Shown here one piece after another: positions 1-11,092 of a stretch of DNA of 64,000 nt (position 1 is its first letter; each line of letters starts with the position of its first letter). A program made the position numbers and the translations under genes. The stretch comes from Rhyacichthys aspro (lineage: Eukaryota; Chordata; Actinopteri; Gobiiformes; Rhyacichthyidae), in the NCBI GenBank assembly GCA_036850595.1, contig CM072161.1, forward strand, positions 17,751,812-17,815,811. The letters are read 5' to 3'. Below the pieces are notes generated by a model. That model made no database searches. It was not told the origin of the DNA and saw only the letters and a program-made list of their open reading frames with translations.

Positions 1-600
1 TAACTAAACAAAACCCACATTTTTGAGTTTGTACTATGCACTCTGTTAATATTTGGGCATGTATTCCTCTAATTTTCCAGTCAGAGCTATTCATAAAAGA
101 AAAACAGTGCAGTAACAGCCACTAAGAGATTAACAATGAGCATCAGGATTATTCGCTGAAAAATTTTGAAGAGGTTTACAAGTGTCCTTTTGAGCAGCAC
201 TTGAAGACTGACAATGGCTTTATTTACCTGATGATTATCAAACAAATAGCTCCAGTGTCAGAGAGGGTTCATTATGACACTATAGTAGCACTTTATTATC
301 AAGGATTTCATAAAAGAACATGTCTAGTCTGTTCCTGTTACCTTTGGCTTTCACCTTCCAATAATAATAAACGCTCCTATTGGCACGATTAAAGTCCTTC
401 TGTCAGTAGATGGTGTAAAATCATCTTTGAGCTGATCCCTCTGGAATATCTTACCAAAACCACTCTACATTTTTCAGGCCAGACCAGTTTTATAAAATCT
501 ACCGTTCTTTTTGTCAGACCTGACCTTTCCTCAGTAAAATTTACAAGGGTCTCTTGAACTTTTCCAACTGACTCTGTGATTTTTAATTTAATATGTTTGA
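1..600. other. AT-rich unique sequence, nothing recognised
   Basis: No repeat family, splice-bounded open frame or dense motif cluster could be seen here. The 63-codon open frame at 201-392 has no recognisable domain. Confidence 0.5.
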
Positions 601-815
601 CTTTGTTCCACTTTTATCTCTCTGTGTTTTTCTTTTTTTCTCTGTTTTTACTGTTTCTGCCTTGATTCATTGTTTACAAGCCACATAAACCAACGGCCAA
701 TGGGAACGCCCCTAACTTCTAAGTGAGCATGTGATTGGTCAAAGCCTGTTTCTTTCTGTGTTACTCCTCTATTCAAATCTTTAATAACAAAAGTGAGATG
801 CCATCTTTAGGTCTT
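601..815 (+). repeat. Diverged dispersed repeat, copy A
   Basis: A T-rich stretch with CTGTTT motifs leads into a segment containing CCAATGGGAACGCCCCT and AGCATGTGATTGGTCAAAGC. The same order of motifs recurs in altered form near 7.1, 15.0 and 25.0 kb. The copies are old and gapped, so boundaries are approximate. It resembles no family I can name. Shared CCAAT-box-like words could exaggerate the similarity, so the call is moderate. Confidence 0.4.
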
Positions 816-859
816 GTTTTTCCACAGATCATTCCTATTACAGTATGCTAACAACCTGC

Positions 860-1125
860 CCACATTTATGGAAGCGTTACATTTAGAAGAGTTAAATTTG
901 GAAGACAGCGTTGCTCCGTCTCTAATCCCCCAAAACAAATGAAGAAAAGCCAGATGGAAGTGCTATTAAAGCAACTGTAACTGTAAATATACCCAAAGCA
1001 TTGAACACGGCTGATTAAGCAGCACCTGAACGCACCGGTGCTGGATTTACATTCTGATATCTTCATCCCGTTACAGAAGCAGGTATGTGATTTATTCACA
1101 TGAAAGGCTTGTGAATAATCCATTT
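860..1125. promoter_or_regulatory. Candidate conserved non-coding element
   Basis: This block is non-repetitive and more GC-balanced than its AT-rich, low-complexity surroundings. It contains a homeodomain-type GATTAAGC word near 1013 and a perfect 10-base palindrome GCACCGGTGC at 1032-1041. An 85-codon reverse open frame crosses it, but it has no recognisable domain. Enhancer function is inferred only from composition and motif content. Confidence 0.25.
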
Positions 1126-1260
1126 CTCCACATTAAATGGTTACATAATGCTGCCTTCATGTTCTAGGCTGTGTATTTCATATATTTTTCATCATTTTCA
1201 TGTAGGATTAATATGAATGCAGCTTTGGAGGCCAGATTAAGGAAGAAAATGTCTAAATAA

Positions 1261-1300
1261 CTCTTCTTCTTTTTCTTTTTTTTTTCTTTTTTTTTTTTTT
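1261..1300 (+). repeat. 40-nt polypyrimidine tract
   Basis: The tract consists entirely of C and T, beginning as CTT-type repeats and ending in long T runs. Long pyrimidine tracts can form triplex DNA or mark the reverse-strand poly(A) tail of a retroelement. No retroelement body is recognisable beside this one. Confidence 0.85.
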
Positions 1301-1360
1301 AATCTCTGGGCGTTTGATGGAATGATTAATTGTTTGGTAACCAAGGTCTCCCGGGGGGGG

Positions 1361-1502
1361 TTGACTGTGTCCCTCCGCATGCCTCTGTATTTGTTGAAGT
1401 TCACATTTAAAGATACAAAAACACTGGAGGAGACGGGAAAGGGGGGGTTTGACGGGAAAAAGGGGGAAGGCCGCCACAAAAGTCTTGACTGTGTCCCTCC
1501 GC
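1361..1502 (+). repeat. Exact 18-bp direct repeat pair, 124 bp apart
   Basis: The 18 bases TTGACTGTGTCCCTCCGC occur at 1361-1378 and again, identically, at 1485-1502. An exact match of that length so close by is not expected by chance, so this is a local duplication or a repeat-element signature. The bases between the copies are G-rich and hold a quadruplex motif. Confidence 0.8.
1435..1466 (+). other. Canonical G-quadruplex motif
   Basis: Four guanine runs lie on the plus strand: 1435-1437, 1441-1447, 1454-1456 and 1462-1466. The intervening loops are 3, 6 and 5 bases, which meets the usual rule of four runs of at least three G with loops of seven or fewer. A further run of eight G lies nearby at about 1353-1360. 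Whether it folds in the cell is unknown. Confidence 0.75.
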
Positions 1503-2560
1503 TGAGACGGGTCATAAGGAACATCACTGCAGACTTTATGAGAACATCACAGAACTGAGTCATTATTCCACTCCTTTGTTAACGATGACAAAAGGAAAGA
1601 GAAGAGTCATACAACATTCACAGCAACGTAAACTTCTGACGAGTCTTAAAGCTGTCACTGCACACAGAGCACCGTTATCACCGTCACATCCCAGTGTTGT
1701 TCAGTTTGTGTAAAAGTCCATCTCAACTTCTTTAACAATCTCTTTGTCAACTACAGCTTCGAGGCTTTTTTTTTTCTTTCTTTACAAAGTTTGTCCTTGA
1801 CATAATTTTCACCTTGACTGATTATTGATTTTCTTTAAGATGTGTGATTGTGATGCTGTGTCACTTCCTCCAAGCACAGCGTCCTTTTGATTCTGATTTG
1901 TGCTAAAGGAGCAGCATAAATGATGCAGAATGATGTGACACACTGTAGTCAATACAGTTTCTGCTGTGCGTCATTCATTAACAGAGTTTCTTTCCCGTCT
2001 TTGACGTGAGGCACACACAGACTCAGCGATGTTACTGGAACCAAAATGAGCTGCTGTCAGCTCGGCCCAAAACTTTGTGCAGTTTTAGTAAATTTGCCAC
2101 TGAATAGGCCACTCCCAACCACACAATCACAAAATAGCACACAACAGTGCAGCTTATTACTGACCCATAGTCTCAAAATAAACCAAATATATACTTTGTG
2201 CTTTGAAAACATTGTGATTTGCTATTTGTCTCCTGAGAAAAGATTGGAAAGTTTGCAACATTTGTATTAAATGAGAACACAGAAAACAAGCCTTTTTGAT
2301 TCTCAACAAGTGATGGCTACAAGGATTATCTACATTTCAGAGTCTCTTTCTCCACAGACCTTTAAATATGAGCCACAAACTTGATCTGCAGATGATGACG
2401 GCCATATTAGTTCAAAGAATGATCATTATTTCCACTGCACTACTCCAAGATGTATTTAATTAATATGTAAATATCTTCATGGGAACCTATCTATCCTCAT
2501 GATGCCGTAATGACTCTGAGCATTACAAAGCAGAGGGCCTTGGTCCTTCCTCTAATCCAG
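1503..2560. other. Unique sequence, nothing recognised
   Basis: Only short T runs and AT-rich unique sequence are visible. The 74-codon frame at 2046-2270 has no recognisable domain. Confidence 0.45.
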
Positions 2561-2563
2561 TGT

Positions 2564-2611
2564 TGTAGCTGTATTTGTAGCTCTAGCTCTAGCTCTAGCT
2601 GTAGCTGTATG
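2564..2611 (+). repeat. AGCTCT/AGCTGT hexamer microsatellite
   Basis: An interrupted run of TAGCTC and TAGCTG hexamers, with AGCT as the shared core. The 60-codon open frame through it is Ser/Cys-rich only because of the repeat. Confidence 0.75.
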
Positions 2612-2827
2612 AGTGTAGCAGCCGTGCCAGAGCAGATAACACCTTCAGAGCGCTCACTTCTCTCTCAAAAGGCGTCGCGGCTCACATTGTAATGCAGCGC
2701 AGCGTCTGTGTCGAGTGGGTTTCAGAAAAATGCTAAGAACAAAAGGAAAAGTGCATCAACGATGTTCTTTGTTGGAAAATATCGTCAGGAGTGGAACGGC
2801 TTATGACTTTCACTTGTCCTCCACCTC

Positions 2828-2846
2828 GAGAGAGAGAGAGAGAGAG
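2828..2846 (+). repeat. (GA)n microsatellite
   Basis: Nineteen bases of uninterrupted GA dinucleotide, preceded by CTCGA. Confidence 0.9.
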
Positions 2847-4600
2847 CACATTAGGCTTTACCTGTTGTCGTTTTGTGAATGAGGTTTGGAAATCTTCAGA
2901 AATAAGTTCCTACAAGAAGAACACGCCCAATGAAAAACAATATAATACGTGAGATTTGCACTGAGATCATAAAAGAGAGAAGCTGCTGCAGAAATCACGT
3001 TTCACTTCTGTTTTAAACTGAAGCTCTTACTTCTACGTCCTTCGTGTTTGGTTTACACTGCACCAGCTGCACAGTTTTGGACAGAAAAGTGCTTCAGAGG
3101 TTCACCATCACTGCCCAGAAGACCACTGACCTCCTCTTTTTTCCCTGTTGGAGCTGTACACTTCCTGCTGCTGCAAAGAAACCCCTGTTCATCCCAGAGC
3201 CATTGTCTCCTTTGTTGCTGCTAATAACTAATTATATCAATATCAATATATAAATGTGTTATGTACAGTTTCAGAAAGGTGTGCAATAAGATCCAAATGT
3301 GATGAATGTGTGTGTGAGTATAATATTATATGTTATACATTTGTATTACTACATTTGCAAATGACAATTGCATCAATTTCTTTTTTACCTAGATTAGCTC
3401 TGATGCTAAGCTCCAGCTGCGTCCTCACTCTAATCCGGATCTTTGTTTAACGGATGATTTAAATAGATGGCCGATAAAAAACAGGCATTTGATCCATTTT
3501 TGAGCCACAATCAAGGTTTTATTTCATAAGCGCACACACATATTCTGTTAGTCCATGTTCTGCTGATAAAGCAAACACAAACAAACCTGGGATAGTACAG
3601 CTTTTTAGATCAGAGTAAGTATTGTTTGAGTAAGTTATTAATAAATGTGTAAACTATTTGTGAAGGAAACATAATGAAGGGAGGAGTAAAATCTGAACCC
3701 AACAATTATAAAACAACCCATGACTCATAACCTGATAAACGGTTTAGAAAAGAATCAATTCTGAAATGCTGTTTGTAGAATCTTTTATTTTGTCTGATAA
3801 ACATCACGCCCTGAATAAAGGTCAGACCGACTCTAAAGACTCTATAAGCCTTATTTTAGACCTACATCTTTCTTCTTTGTCCTTTAATCTCTTCGCTCTG
3901 CTTTGTTTCGAAGCCTCGAGCCTTGTTTACAGTGAACTGAACTGTATTTATCGAACAACAGTGACCTTCACAGATCAGTTCATGTTTGTTAGCTTCTCCT
4001 CATTTGACCGTAAAAGGTTGTGAGGTCAGAAAAGGGCTTCTTTGGTGTATTTCTTTATTCATTCATTATCATTATTGACATGACACTGAACCACTTTTCA
4101 CTTGGGTTTTGTGGAGTTTCCTCAAAGGTTAAATCTGTGTTTTTCAATAAGTCTAGAGTAGAAATGATAGAAATGGTTGAAACTACAAGCACTAATTGAA
4201 AGTCACGGTGTATGATTTTGCCTTGACTAATTGGCTAATGTTAAAAGTTAAGTAGTGTAATTCAAAGGAAACTTATACAAGTGTAAAATCACACAGTTCT
4301 GATTATTTACGTATAATTAATGAATGAAAAAAAATGCCAAAACACAATATTTTTCTCAAATAAAACATCTCAAATTCTTGTAAAATATATTTCATGGAGA
4401 AAGTATCAAGTTTTGGTTAAGCTCCATTCTCCTCATGGTTCTTGGGATTAAAAACACTGCATTTGCCGTCTACATTGCAGTACTTAAAACTACCTTTAAA
4501 GAAAAACAACTTATTTTTTTACATCTTTAACTCATCTTTAAAGGAGATAGAAGCATTACATAGTCCTGTGTCTGATGAAGGCTCTGCTGTAAATAAATGA
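2847..4600. other. Unique AT-rich sequence, no gene recognised
   Basis: Several frames of 60-85 codons occur (3044-3253, 3256-3450, 3766-4023). None shows a family motif, a signal peptide with a following domain, or convincing splice-site flanks. A short alternating AT stretch lies near 3235-3252. Confidence 0.45.
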
Positions 4601-4609
4601 GCCGTTTCT

Positions 4610-4860
4610 ATTCATCCGGGGCCACCTGCTGAGGACACCAGCCATTACTCTGACAGATACTGCACCCAGCCATATGAGGACCATCTTCCTACGACCCCAA
4701 AGCATGCTGGGAGCCAAGCAGTGGTGAGGGAAAGGCCCGGGACGGAAGACCTCCCGGGGAAAGCGAATTACGAGCGTCGGAGGAAAGGTGAGGCTGGTGG
4801 CTCGGCGGCGCTTTTACGATCACATTATATCATCGAGCGCCGGGGAAACAGGAAACAGCA
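4610..4860. promoter_or_regulatory. CpG-rich patch, possible promoter or exon
   Basis: CpG density rises sharply around 4700-4850, with CCCGGG words at about 4737 and 4753. The word GCATGCTGGGAG near 4703 resembles part of a ZNF143/THAP11-type site. Two GGTGAG sequences (about 4721 and 4790, the second in AAAG|GTGAGG context) could serve as splice donors. No long reading frame crosses it, so a non-coding first exon or regulatory element is more likely than coding sequence. Transcription is not shown. Confidence 0.25.
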
Positions 4861-5704
4861 GCAGATTTAGTGTTTACTGCATTTTCATTAACCTTTTTTT
4901 CTTTTCTCAGTTCATTCCTTCATAGTGTTTTTTTCTTATTTTGCATTTTTACCATATGTTGTTTGTCACATTTTGCTTTTTATGTATGATTGATTATGAG
5001 CTTTTATTTCCTTTCACAGCTGTAAAACTGTGTATAGACAGAGACAAGTGCCCATCTAATATAAATGTCAATCTACTGTAACCCATTAGTGCAGTTATGA
5101 GTGGATATTTGTTTTCCTTGTGTAAACTTTTGTATCAATCAAAATTAAATCAGAGACATTTAAAGCCCTAAAGTTTCCATTGACTTCGCCCTTTTAGAAG
5201 CTGTACTGTGGTAAACACTTGAGCTTTTTTGCTACAAGCAATTTTTACTATGTGTTTAAGGTGTATGTATGTAATAAGAGTGTAATAAACGTTTTATAGG
5301 ATCACGATTACTAGATGGCAGTGTAGAACTGGACAAACACAAAGCTTTAAGTCTAAATAAACCCACAGAAAGTAAGTCGTCAGGTGGAAACAAAACACTT
5401 ACCATTAAGAGCTTTCCATTTTGCCTTTTTGTAAAATCCAGCTTGAATTTCTTCTGTCAAATCTGTCAAAATCTTTCTTTTGCTTCTGGGTTTTCTGTCT
5501 TTTAAATCTCAAATGCCTCAAAGGAAAAACCTGAAAACCCTGCCACATTTGTACTTTGTAGTGGTTCGTAACATGGCTCTGTAAGCAAACGAGCGACTGA
5601 CCCCAAGCTCTTTTGTTCAGTGTGAATCCCAGTTGTCTTCTCTTTTACAAACTCTGTTTCTTTGAACGCACCCCAAGTCAATACTGGCTGACACTACTTG
5701 TTTT
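4861..5704. other. AT-rich sequence, nothing recognised
   Basis: No motif cluster, repeat unit or open frame stands out. Confidence 0.45.
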
Positions 5705-5800
5705 TGAGTTGAATTGTAGTCGACTTCTCTAATTACACAGGGTGACATGCAGCAAGACGCAGCTCAAAACCGACTTGAGTCATTTAGTGTGACATTCAGG
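5705..5800 (+). repeat. Dispersed repeat, copy 1
   Basis: The segment starting GAGTTGAAT and containing ACATGCAGCAAGACGCAG and GAGTCATTTAGTG reappears in diverged form at 33.76-33.87 kb, with the blocks in the same order. About three quarters of the bases match across the best 46 bp. It is probably a fragment of an old interspersed element. Confidence 0.5.
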
Positions 5801-5872
5801 GGCTTTTGGACTTTTTGAAGTCTTGTTCTCATGGGTGGTATTAATCAGCAACATTGGTGTGATTTGATAGTC

Positions 5873-5887
5873 TTTTTTTTTTTTTTT
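5873..5887 (+). repeat. Poly(T) tract, 15 nt
   Basis: Fifteen consecutive T, followed by GAGTCTTGATCTTGACTCGGTCTT, an imperfect internal repeat of a TCTTGA-like word. Confidence 0.85.
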
Positions 5888-6039
5888 GAGTCTTGATCTT
5901 GACTCGGTCTTACCATGACTTGATCTCGGTTTGTGTGGTCCTGACTTCAACACGTGGTTTCTACACAGCCTTTTCTAATTAGTCCCTCTTGGCCACACTG
6001 CAGCTCACCTTTTGCAGCCATACTTTGAGTTATGTGGCT

Positions 6040-6135
6040 CTTTGTCCGAGAGAAAGGACCGGTCCGGTAACTAAGGCCTGAGTTATATGACGCCTGAGGC
6101 CAGTCCGAACGGCTCACAACACGGAGAAGGTAAGA
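6040..6135 (+). promoter_or_regulatory. CpG-containing segment ending in a consensus splice donor
   Basis: The stretch carries several CpGs, including ACCGGTCCGG near 6058. It ends in AAG|GTAAGA with the GT at about 6130, close to the vertebrate donor consensus. There is no matching long coding frame. If real it would be a non-coding first exon. Confidence 0.2.
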
Positions 6136-6377
6136 AAACGAGGGAAGGAAATGGGGCAGGAACGTCTTATGAAACGTCTTACTGTCAGATTTATCAACCC
6201 TGTCTTTCTGCCTGCCGCTCTATTCAGATAATTGGACAGTAGAGCGTGTGCACACTGCCACGGGAGACAAAAAACACATTTTGGCAAGGCATGACAGGTT
6301 AGACAATGGTGGAAGGGAGAACAAATGTAGTGTGGAGATAATGGCGTGGAGCCGGAGGAGGCGGGAAGGCAATGTAT

Positions 6378-6392
6378 GCTGGGAGTTACAGC
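6378..6392 (-). promoter_or_regulatory. ZNF143/Staf-like site
   Basis: On the minus strand this reads GCTGTAACTCCCAGC. It departs at only a couple of positions from the known ACTACAACTCCCAGC promoter motif. The surrounding 6.22-6.57 kb holds three overlapping chance-like frames of 75-82 codons and no recognised gene. Confidence 0.35.
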
Positions 6393-6569
6393 GCTCCGTG
6401 TTTACAGGGAACAGGTCCACGTGTCCCTTTATCCAGCACCGAGACCAACGCCTGCTGCTAAAGGTCACTGGTTAATTATGTGTGTCCCCCGCTGCGGCCT
6501 TAACATGAGAGGCTGTAATACGTGGCTGAGAAAAGCACAATGGACAAAAAGGTGGTTGTTATGTAAAAT

Positions 6570-7034
6570 ATAAAGGCACTGTGGATGTATTTCAAAGACT
6601 AGACCTGGTCATGTCTTCTTCACTGCTTTGTAAACACCATTAAAGGAAAGGAACCAACTAAATGCTTGTATCTTGTTGGGTTGGAGATGCTAGGCGACGT
6701 TAGCTAAGCAGCGTTCGGCCTCAGCGCGGCTCGGCCCTAACAATAGTTTGCTGTTCTATTATTTACAGACGCAGCACTGAGCAGACAACAGTGACAATAA
6801 ATAGCATATCAGATAAATGTGCTTTAGTTCCAGTTATTCATTACGTTTACAAAAACTGAGTGAGTTTTAAGGGTTTCAGCGTTTTTTTATTTTTAATTAG
6901 GTAGGGTTTAGGTATAAAACTACAGATTAAATTACAATACAGCTTGAACTGGTGAAACTTGATTTCAGCGTCAGATTGATGCGTTCCATGAACATATTTA
7001 AATGTGTTTCTTGGTTTCCTTTTTCTCAATGTTT
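6570..7034. other. Unique sequence, nothing recognised
   Basis: A short GC-rich interval near 6690-6740 sits in otherwise AT-rich sequence. No gene or repeat is recognised. Confidence 0.45.
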
Positions 7035-7260
7035 TTGTTGTTTTTTACTGTACTGTTTCTTTGTGTAATCAGATGTGGTCAGTGCTGGAACAGACACTTT
7101 CTTAATAGGATTTTCCTCTGCTGTTGATAAAATGTTGACAAGTAGTGCTGACCTCCAGCCAATGGGAGTGTCCTTTATTCTTATGGAAGCAGATCAGCTT
7201 CAATGTCCTCTATTAATATTCCCATCTATTGAAATCCTTTATAATTAAGCTTGTGTGTCT
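7035..7260 (+). repeat. Diverged dispersed repeat, copy B
   Basis: It shares the ordered blocks GTAA-CAGA, CAGTGCTGGAACAGACA, CCAATGGGAGTGTCCTTTATT with the copy at 14.94-15.13 kb. The two share clear nucleotide similarity in the first half (CAGTGCT-GAA-AGACA). Ends are uncertain and the family is unnamed. Confidence 0.45.
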
Positions 7261-7540
7261 GAAGGTCTCTTTTTTCACCAATCATTCAGAACAATATGCT
7301 CTACTCTGAGTTTTTGCTAACTCTGATGGAGAGTCTAAGGGGATGTGTTCAGGTGAAGTCTGTACAGCCCTGTAGGCAGCAGCTGTTGTTGTGATCTTGG
7401 CGTTTTCAAACATACATGTTGTGTCTTGTTTCGTCATATCACACTCCTGCGATTGACTGGGACCCAACCCCAAGCTACAGCAGCTGTGACAGGCTCACGG
7501 TCCCATGACCCCACGACCCGTAACAGGATAACAGTGGACA

Positions 7541-7803
7541 CAGTGGCTCAGGAGGTAGAGCAGGGCGTAACTGAAGGTTGGCGGTTCGATTCCCGCTCCC
7601 TCCTGTTCATACTTTTGCCCTTTTGCCTGGGTGAAGGCAAGGTGCTACTGGGGTATGAAGGGGTGAGTTTGGTGGTGGAGGCTGTGAGCACCACTCTGTC
7701 TGCCCCAGGTGTGAATGGGGTGAATGGGGTGAAGCATGATGTAAAGTGCTTTGGGTGCATAACAAGTGTTTGAAAAGCACTATGTAAATGCACATTTACC
7801 ATA
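7541..7803 (+). mobile_element. tRNA-derived SINE with intact A and B boxes
   Basis: The head has an A-box-like TGGCTCAGGAGG at 7544-7555 and a perfect B box GGTTCGATTCC at 7583-7593, the two internal RNA polymerase III promoter elements of a tRNA. A body with TCTGCCCCAGGTGTGAATG follows. The tail reads GAAAAGCACTATGTAAATG then CATTTACCAT, typical of teleost SINEs that borrow an L2-like LINE 3' end. A second copy lies at 19.04 kb. The body has a small duplication, GTGAATGG-GGTGAATGG. The 115-codon frame through it is a by-product of the SINE. Exact ends and target-site duplication were not resolved. Confidence 0.85.
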
Positions 7804-9089
7804 AATGTGTTGAAAATCTGATTGGTGCAAGACTTTTAGCCTGTAGTGGATAAATGGCTCATTGACGTGGTGTTAATCTCTGTTGACTTAGCCTTTCTGA
7901 CATTATTTGACTTTGCTGTGGAGTGATCATCTACTTCTCAGCAGAAACCAGTTTATGTTTTATTCATCATTTTCTGAAGCCTGCATGCTCTTAGCGGGAG
8001 ATTTTCACCTCTGATCGGCCCCTAATAACGGCCCCCTTTAGCTCCCTGCATCAATCTGGAGCCCCCCGCTGGCTCCGAGTCCGGACGTCCACCACGTTTG
8101 CCCCGAGAAGGCATCATCGTACTGTGAATGTGTTGAGATAAAATGAGAGTAACAACCCCATGTAATGGTGTCATTTAAAAGCACGCTGAGGCCAAAAGAT
8201 CCAGTCCATCTTCTTTTGACATTTCCTGTATCTTATGTAAATGATGTGCTCACAGCGGGACATCAGTGTGTTATGAATGCAATTTAGTGTGTTTGATGTA
8301 TACAAGATAAAGGCTCCTACTGCGATGACGAAAAATCTGTTTTTATATAAGGAAGAGGCTAAACACAATACACTTCACACAGTAAACACACTCAAGTATA
8401 ATAGGTTAAGTTAGTGTCTGGAGAAGGAATGTTATGTTTCTGGTTGAGAGCATTTTATTTGATACCTTCTGAAATGAACTGTTTATGAATCTGTTGATCG
8501 TAGATGGTCACATCTTGTATCTGATGTGGCTGCGATGGAGGATTATTCTATGTACAACAACAAGAACTGGGTGTAACTGAAATAATGAGTATACGACGAG
8601 GTGCGTTCACTGACCCGTTTACAGCTTATATCACCTTATCTCTTTGATACACAAGGGCCTGGTCCCTACATTAATGCACAACATGGATCAAAAATGATCT
8701 GTATTCAAATCAGTGTATTTATATTTCATTTTGGTTTACAATAATATTTCATATTGTGGACTGCTGCATTATCTTTTTGTTGATCTTTGCTTTTATTATG
8801 TTATATTATATTGATTTATTTTCACGGGAAAAAATAACTTATTTAAATGAAATGTGTGGTTGGTTAGGTTTCTGTTTAGTTTTTTGCAGAACTTGTTGCA
8901 TCTAGTCACATGGGATAGTTTTAAACAGAACAGGCCTTTGTGACTGGATCATATAAATCTAAATTCAATGTCAACACTTCCCTATTATCACCACTTCATA
9001 GTAAATACTGATTTTACATGTATTTTTTTGACCAAATAGTTACAGCTTAAAGAAATAGTGCAAAACCATAAAAACATCACCAGTAAATG
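7804..9089. other. Unique sequence with one GC-rich interval
   Basis: At about 7990-8110 the sequence becomes GC-rich (GGCCCCTAATAACGGCCCCC and GGAGCCCCCCGCTGGCTCC), with no open frame or repeat recognised. The rest is AT-rich and featureless. Confidence 0.4.
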
Positions 9090-9620
9090 AGTGAATTTTA
9101 CGACACCGTCAAAGGTCTTTTCCGCTCGCGTTGGTCACCCAGACGCCCAAACGGATGCATTTAGAAATGAGTTTTTCATTTAGAGCGCGGGAGCACAAGG
9201 TGACTAATTGGTATGTCTAAAGAGCAGCAGTAAATCCAGCCTTCCTGTCTGCTTAACCCTCATTTGTCGGCATCATTAACATCTCCTCCTACTTCTTCAT
9301 TCAGCTCGCTGCCTCAGCCTTAACTTCCCTGATTAAAAAAATAAAGAAAACAGCGTTTGATTTATCCACTGCCACGGCCGGCTTGGCCATCGAGGCCCGG
9401 GCTATCAAGGGCATCGCTGATCGGACTATAAATAATCAATTATTTTAGCTAATGACCCTACAAGATCCTTTTGAGACGAGGTCAAGCCGCGACTTGGCAA
9501 GCGCTTTCTGCCCCCGCTGAGCCGACAAGTGCTCGGACATTAACACATGTCCCGCCAGACGAACGGGTCACTTTCAAACACTGCGGCTCAGAGAACAGCC
9601 TGCTTCACAAAGAGACACCA
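9090..9620. promoter_or_regulatory. Candidate conserved non-coding element (enhancer-like)
   Basis: The block is unique and information-rich. CpG-bearing stretches (9120-9200, 9370-9420, 9480-9580) alternate with homeodomain-type words. At 9430-9445 an AAATAAT arm and an ATTATTT arm form an inverted repeat around CA. A GACTAATTGG word lies near 9202, and a TATCAAGGG word near 9401 resembles a TCF/LEF site. No reading frame of useful length crosses it. This pattern is typical of developmental enhancers in gene deserts, but conservation was not tested. Confidence 0.35.
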
Positions 9621-10879
9621 GACGATGAGCCGATTTAAGAAATACTGAGGTCCAAATAAATTAGATTTGTATATGAGAATGAAAAAAAATTGTCCACAAG
9701 GAAGAAATGTCCACTGAAAATACAGAGAGAGTGTCTATTCCACCTCTGGATTTAGTAACACAAACAAAGAGAAAAAAAAAGAAACAGAGAAAAGGGAAAT
9801 AAAGTGAAACATGGGTAAATATTTGCAGTGCATTAGCTCAGTGTTTAATGAGGCAGAGATAACTGCAGGATCACGCTGGTCTGACTCTAAACTCAGTCAA
9901 CAGTTTAAGGTGAGCACTATCTTTCAGTTTGATGAGATTAGTATTTTGCAGTTGGAAATTATCAGTTTTTTTGTTTTTTTTTAACAATATTAAAGTAGTG
10001 AAGGTTGCTGTGTGTTTTTTTTTGGTTGTGAACTGTTAATTCAACTTTAAATAAAAGCCAATTGTAACCCTCATTACAAATAGACTTGAATACTTGAGCA
10101 GTTCATAATAATACATTTTTGGAACTTTTTGAGTGATACAATTGATCTGAGAACGTTAATTGGGTGAACTGTGCAAACCTAAAAGTGAGCTTAAACCCTT
10201 CATTAAGCAAATAATAAAAGGTTTAACAATCGAGAACTTAAACTACATAACCAGTCATCATCTTAAACCAAATCAGATTAGAGCAGGAAGAACTTGAACC
10301 TTTAATTTTGAACTTTAACTCAAAGATTAAGATTGAAAACAGTAAAAAAAAAAACCTAAAGTGCCTTAAATTTTATGTTATTTGTTATTTTATTTGTTGC
10401 TCTTATTACACATTAGTCACCACTCGTCCAGTAGCTTATTGTTTTCTGCCTAATTGCACAGGTGCTACACAATATTAGTAATTAATACTATCTCTCCTAC
10501 AATCTCTCCTTTTAAAAAAGCCTTATGTCTCACATATTTTTGTACCAACGGAGTCTTCTCTAAGTGTTTCTGTCACTGCTGCTCTGTTGAATTTGACATA
10601 TTCTGATATATTCAATCAAAGTACAGCCCGAGTCACGAAGCAGGCCGTGTGTAAATGTGGTTAAAGAGCAAGCTATACTTAAGTCCAGTATTTTATTCAT
10701 TTCAATTACCTATGTCCTAGAGCCAGCTAGTTTTCCCGGGGACTGAACATAGGAACATACTTTATCAAATACTGCTTGAGCTTTCATGAACCCAATCTCC
10801 AGCCTTTACAAAGACATATTCAACACCTACAGTATTTTATTTCGTTATAATAAAGTGTCAAAGAGCACTCCCTGTGGTC
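9621..10879. other. AT-rich sequence, nothing recognised
   Basis: Short homopolymer A and T runs (near 9770, 9966-9982, 10013-10024 and 10341) are the only structure noted. Confidence 0.45.
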
Positions 10880-10880
10880 T

Positions 10881-11092
10881 GACAGATGATGCCGTCAGCT
10901 GTCCGTCTTCACGAGCTGCACTAGTGTTTTTTTTTGTTTGTTTTTTTGTCTGGGTTTAATTAGACTGTGGCAGTGGAGTTGTGTCTGCCCCCGCAGGTCG
11001 CCGCTCTTCGTCAAATTGTCACGTCGAGATGATGTGGAGAGGAGATGATGAGCATGTTGTGAACCTGCTGGGCGCTAAAGGTGACCCAACAC
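10881..11092 (+). repeat. Duplicated module, copy 1
   Basis: This roughly 212-bp segment is repeated in the same orientation at 12266-12480. A 31-base core around TTTAATTAGAC is identical (10948-10978 here). A 26-base block at 11037-11062 is also identical, followed by 12 identical bases one position later. The left part has a T-rich gap of variable length. Inside, 10997-11080 is flanked by CCCCGCAG and GTGACC like an internal exon of 84 nt. It may be a duplicated enhancer, a duplicated exon with its acceptor, or two copies of an unknown dispersed repeat. Confidence 0.8.
10997..11080 (+). other. Exon-like 84-nt segment (copy 1), unproven
   Basis: A 3' splice-like CCCCCGCAG precedes it and AAAG|GTGACC follows it. 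In the only stop-free phase it encodes 27 full codons, including SNCHVE and GDDEHVVNLLGAK. Both ends fall in phase 1, so the segment could be skipped without breaking a frame. The second copy has the same length and phase. I do not recognise the peptide. The pyrimidine tract next to the acceptor is short, and an open frame of 28 codons can arise by chance. Confidence 0.2.

Noticed and set aside
7541..7612. Functional tRNA gene
   Set aside because: A and B boxes are present, but the sequence between and around them does not give a tRNA cloverleaf and runs into a SINE body and an L2-like tail.
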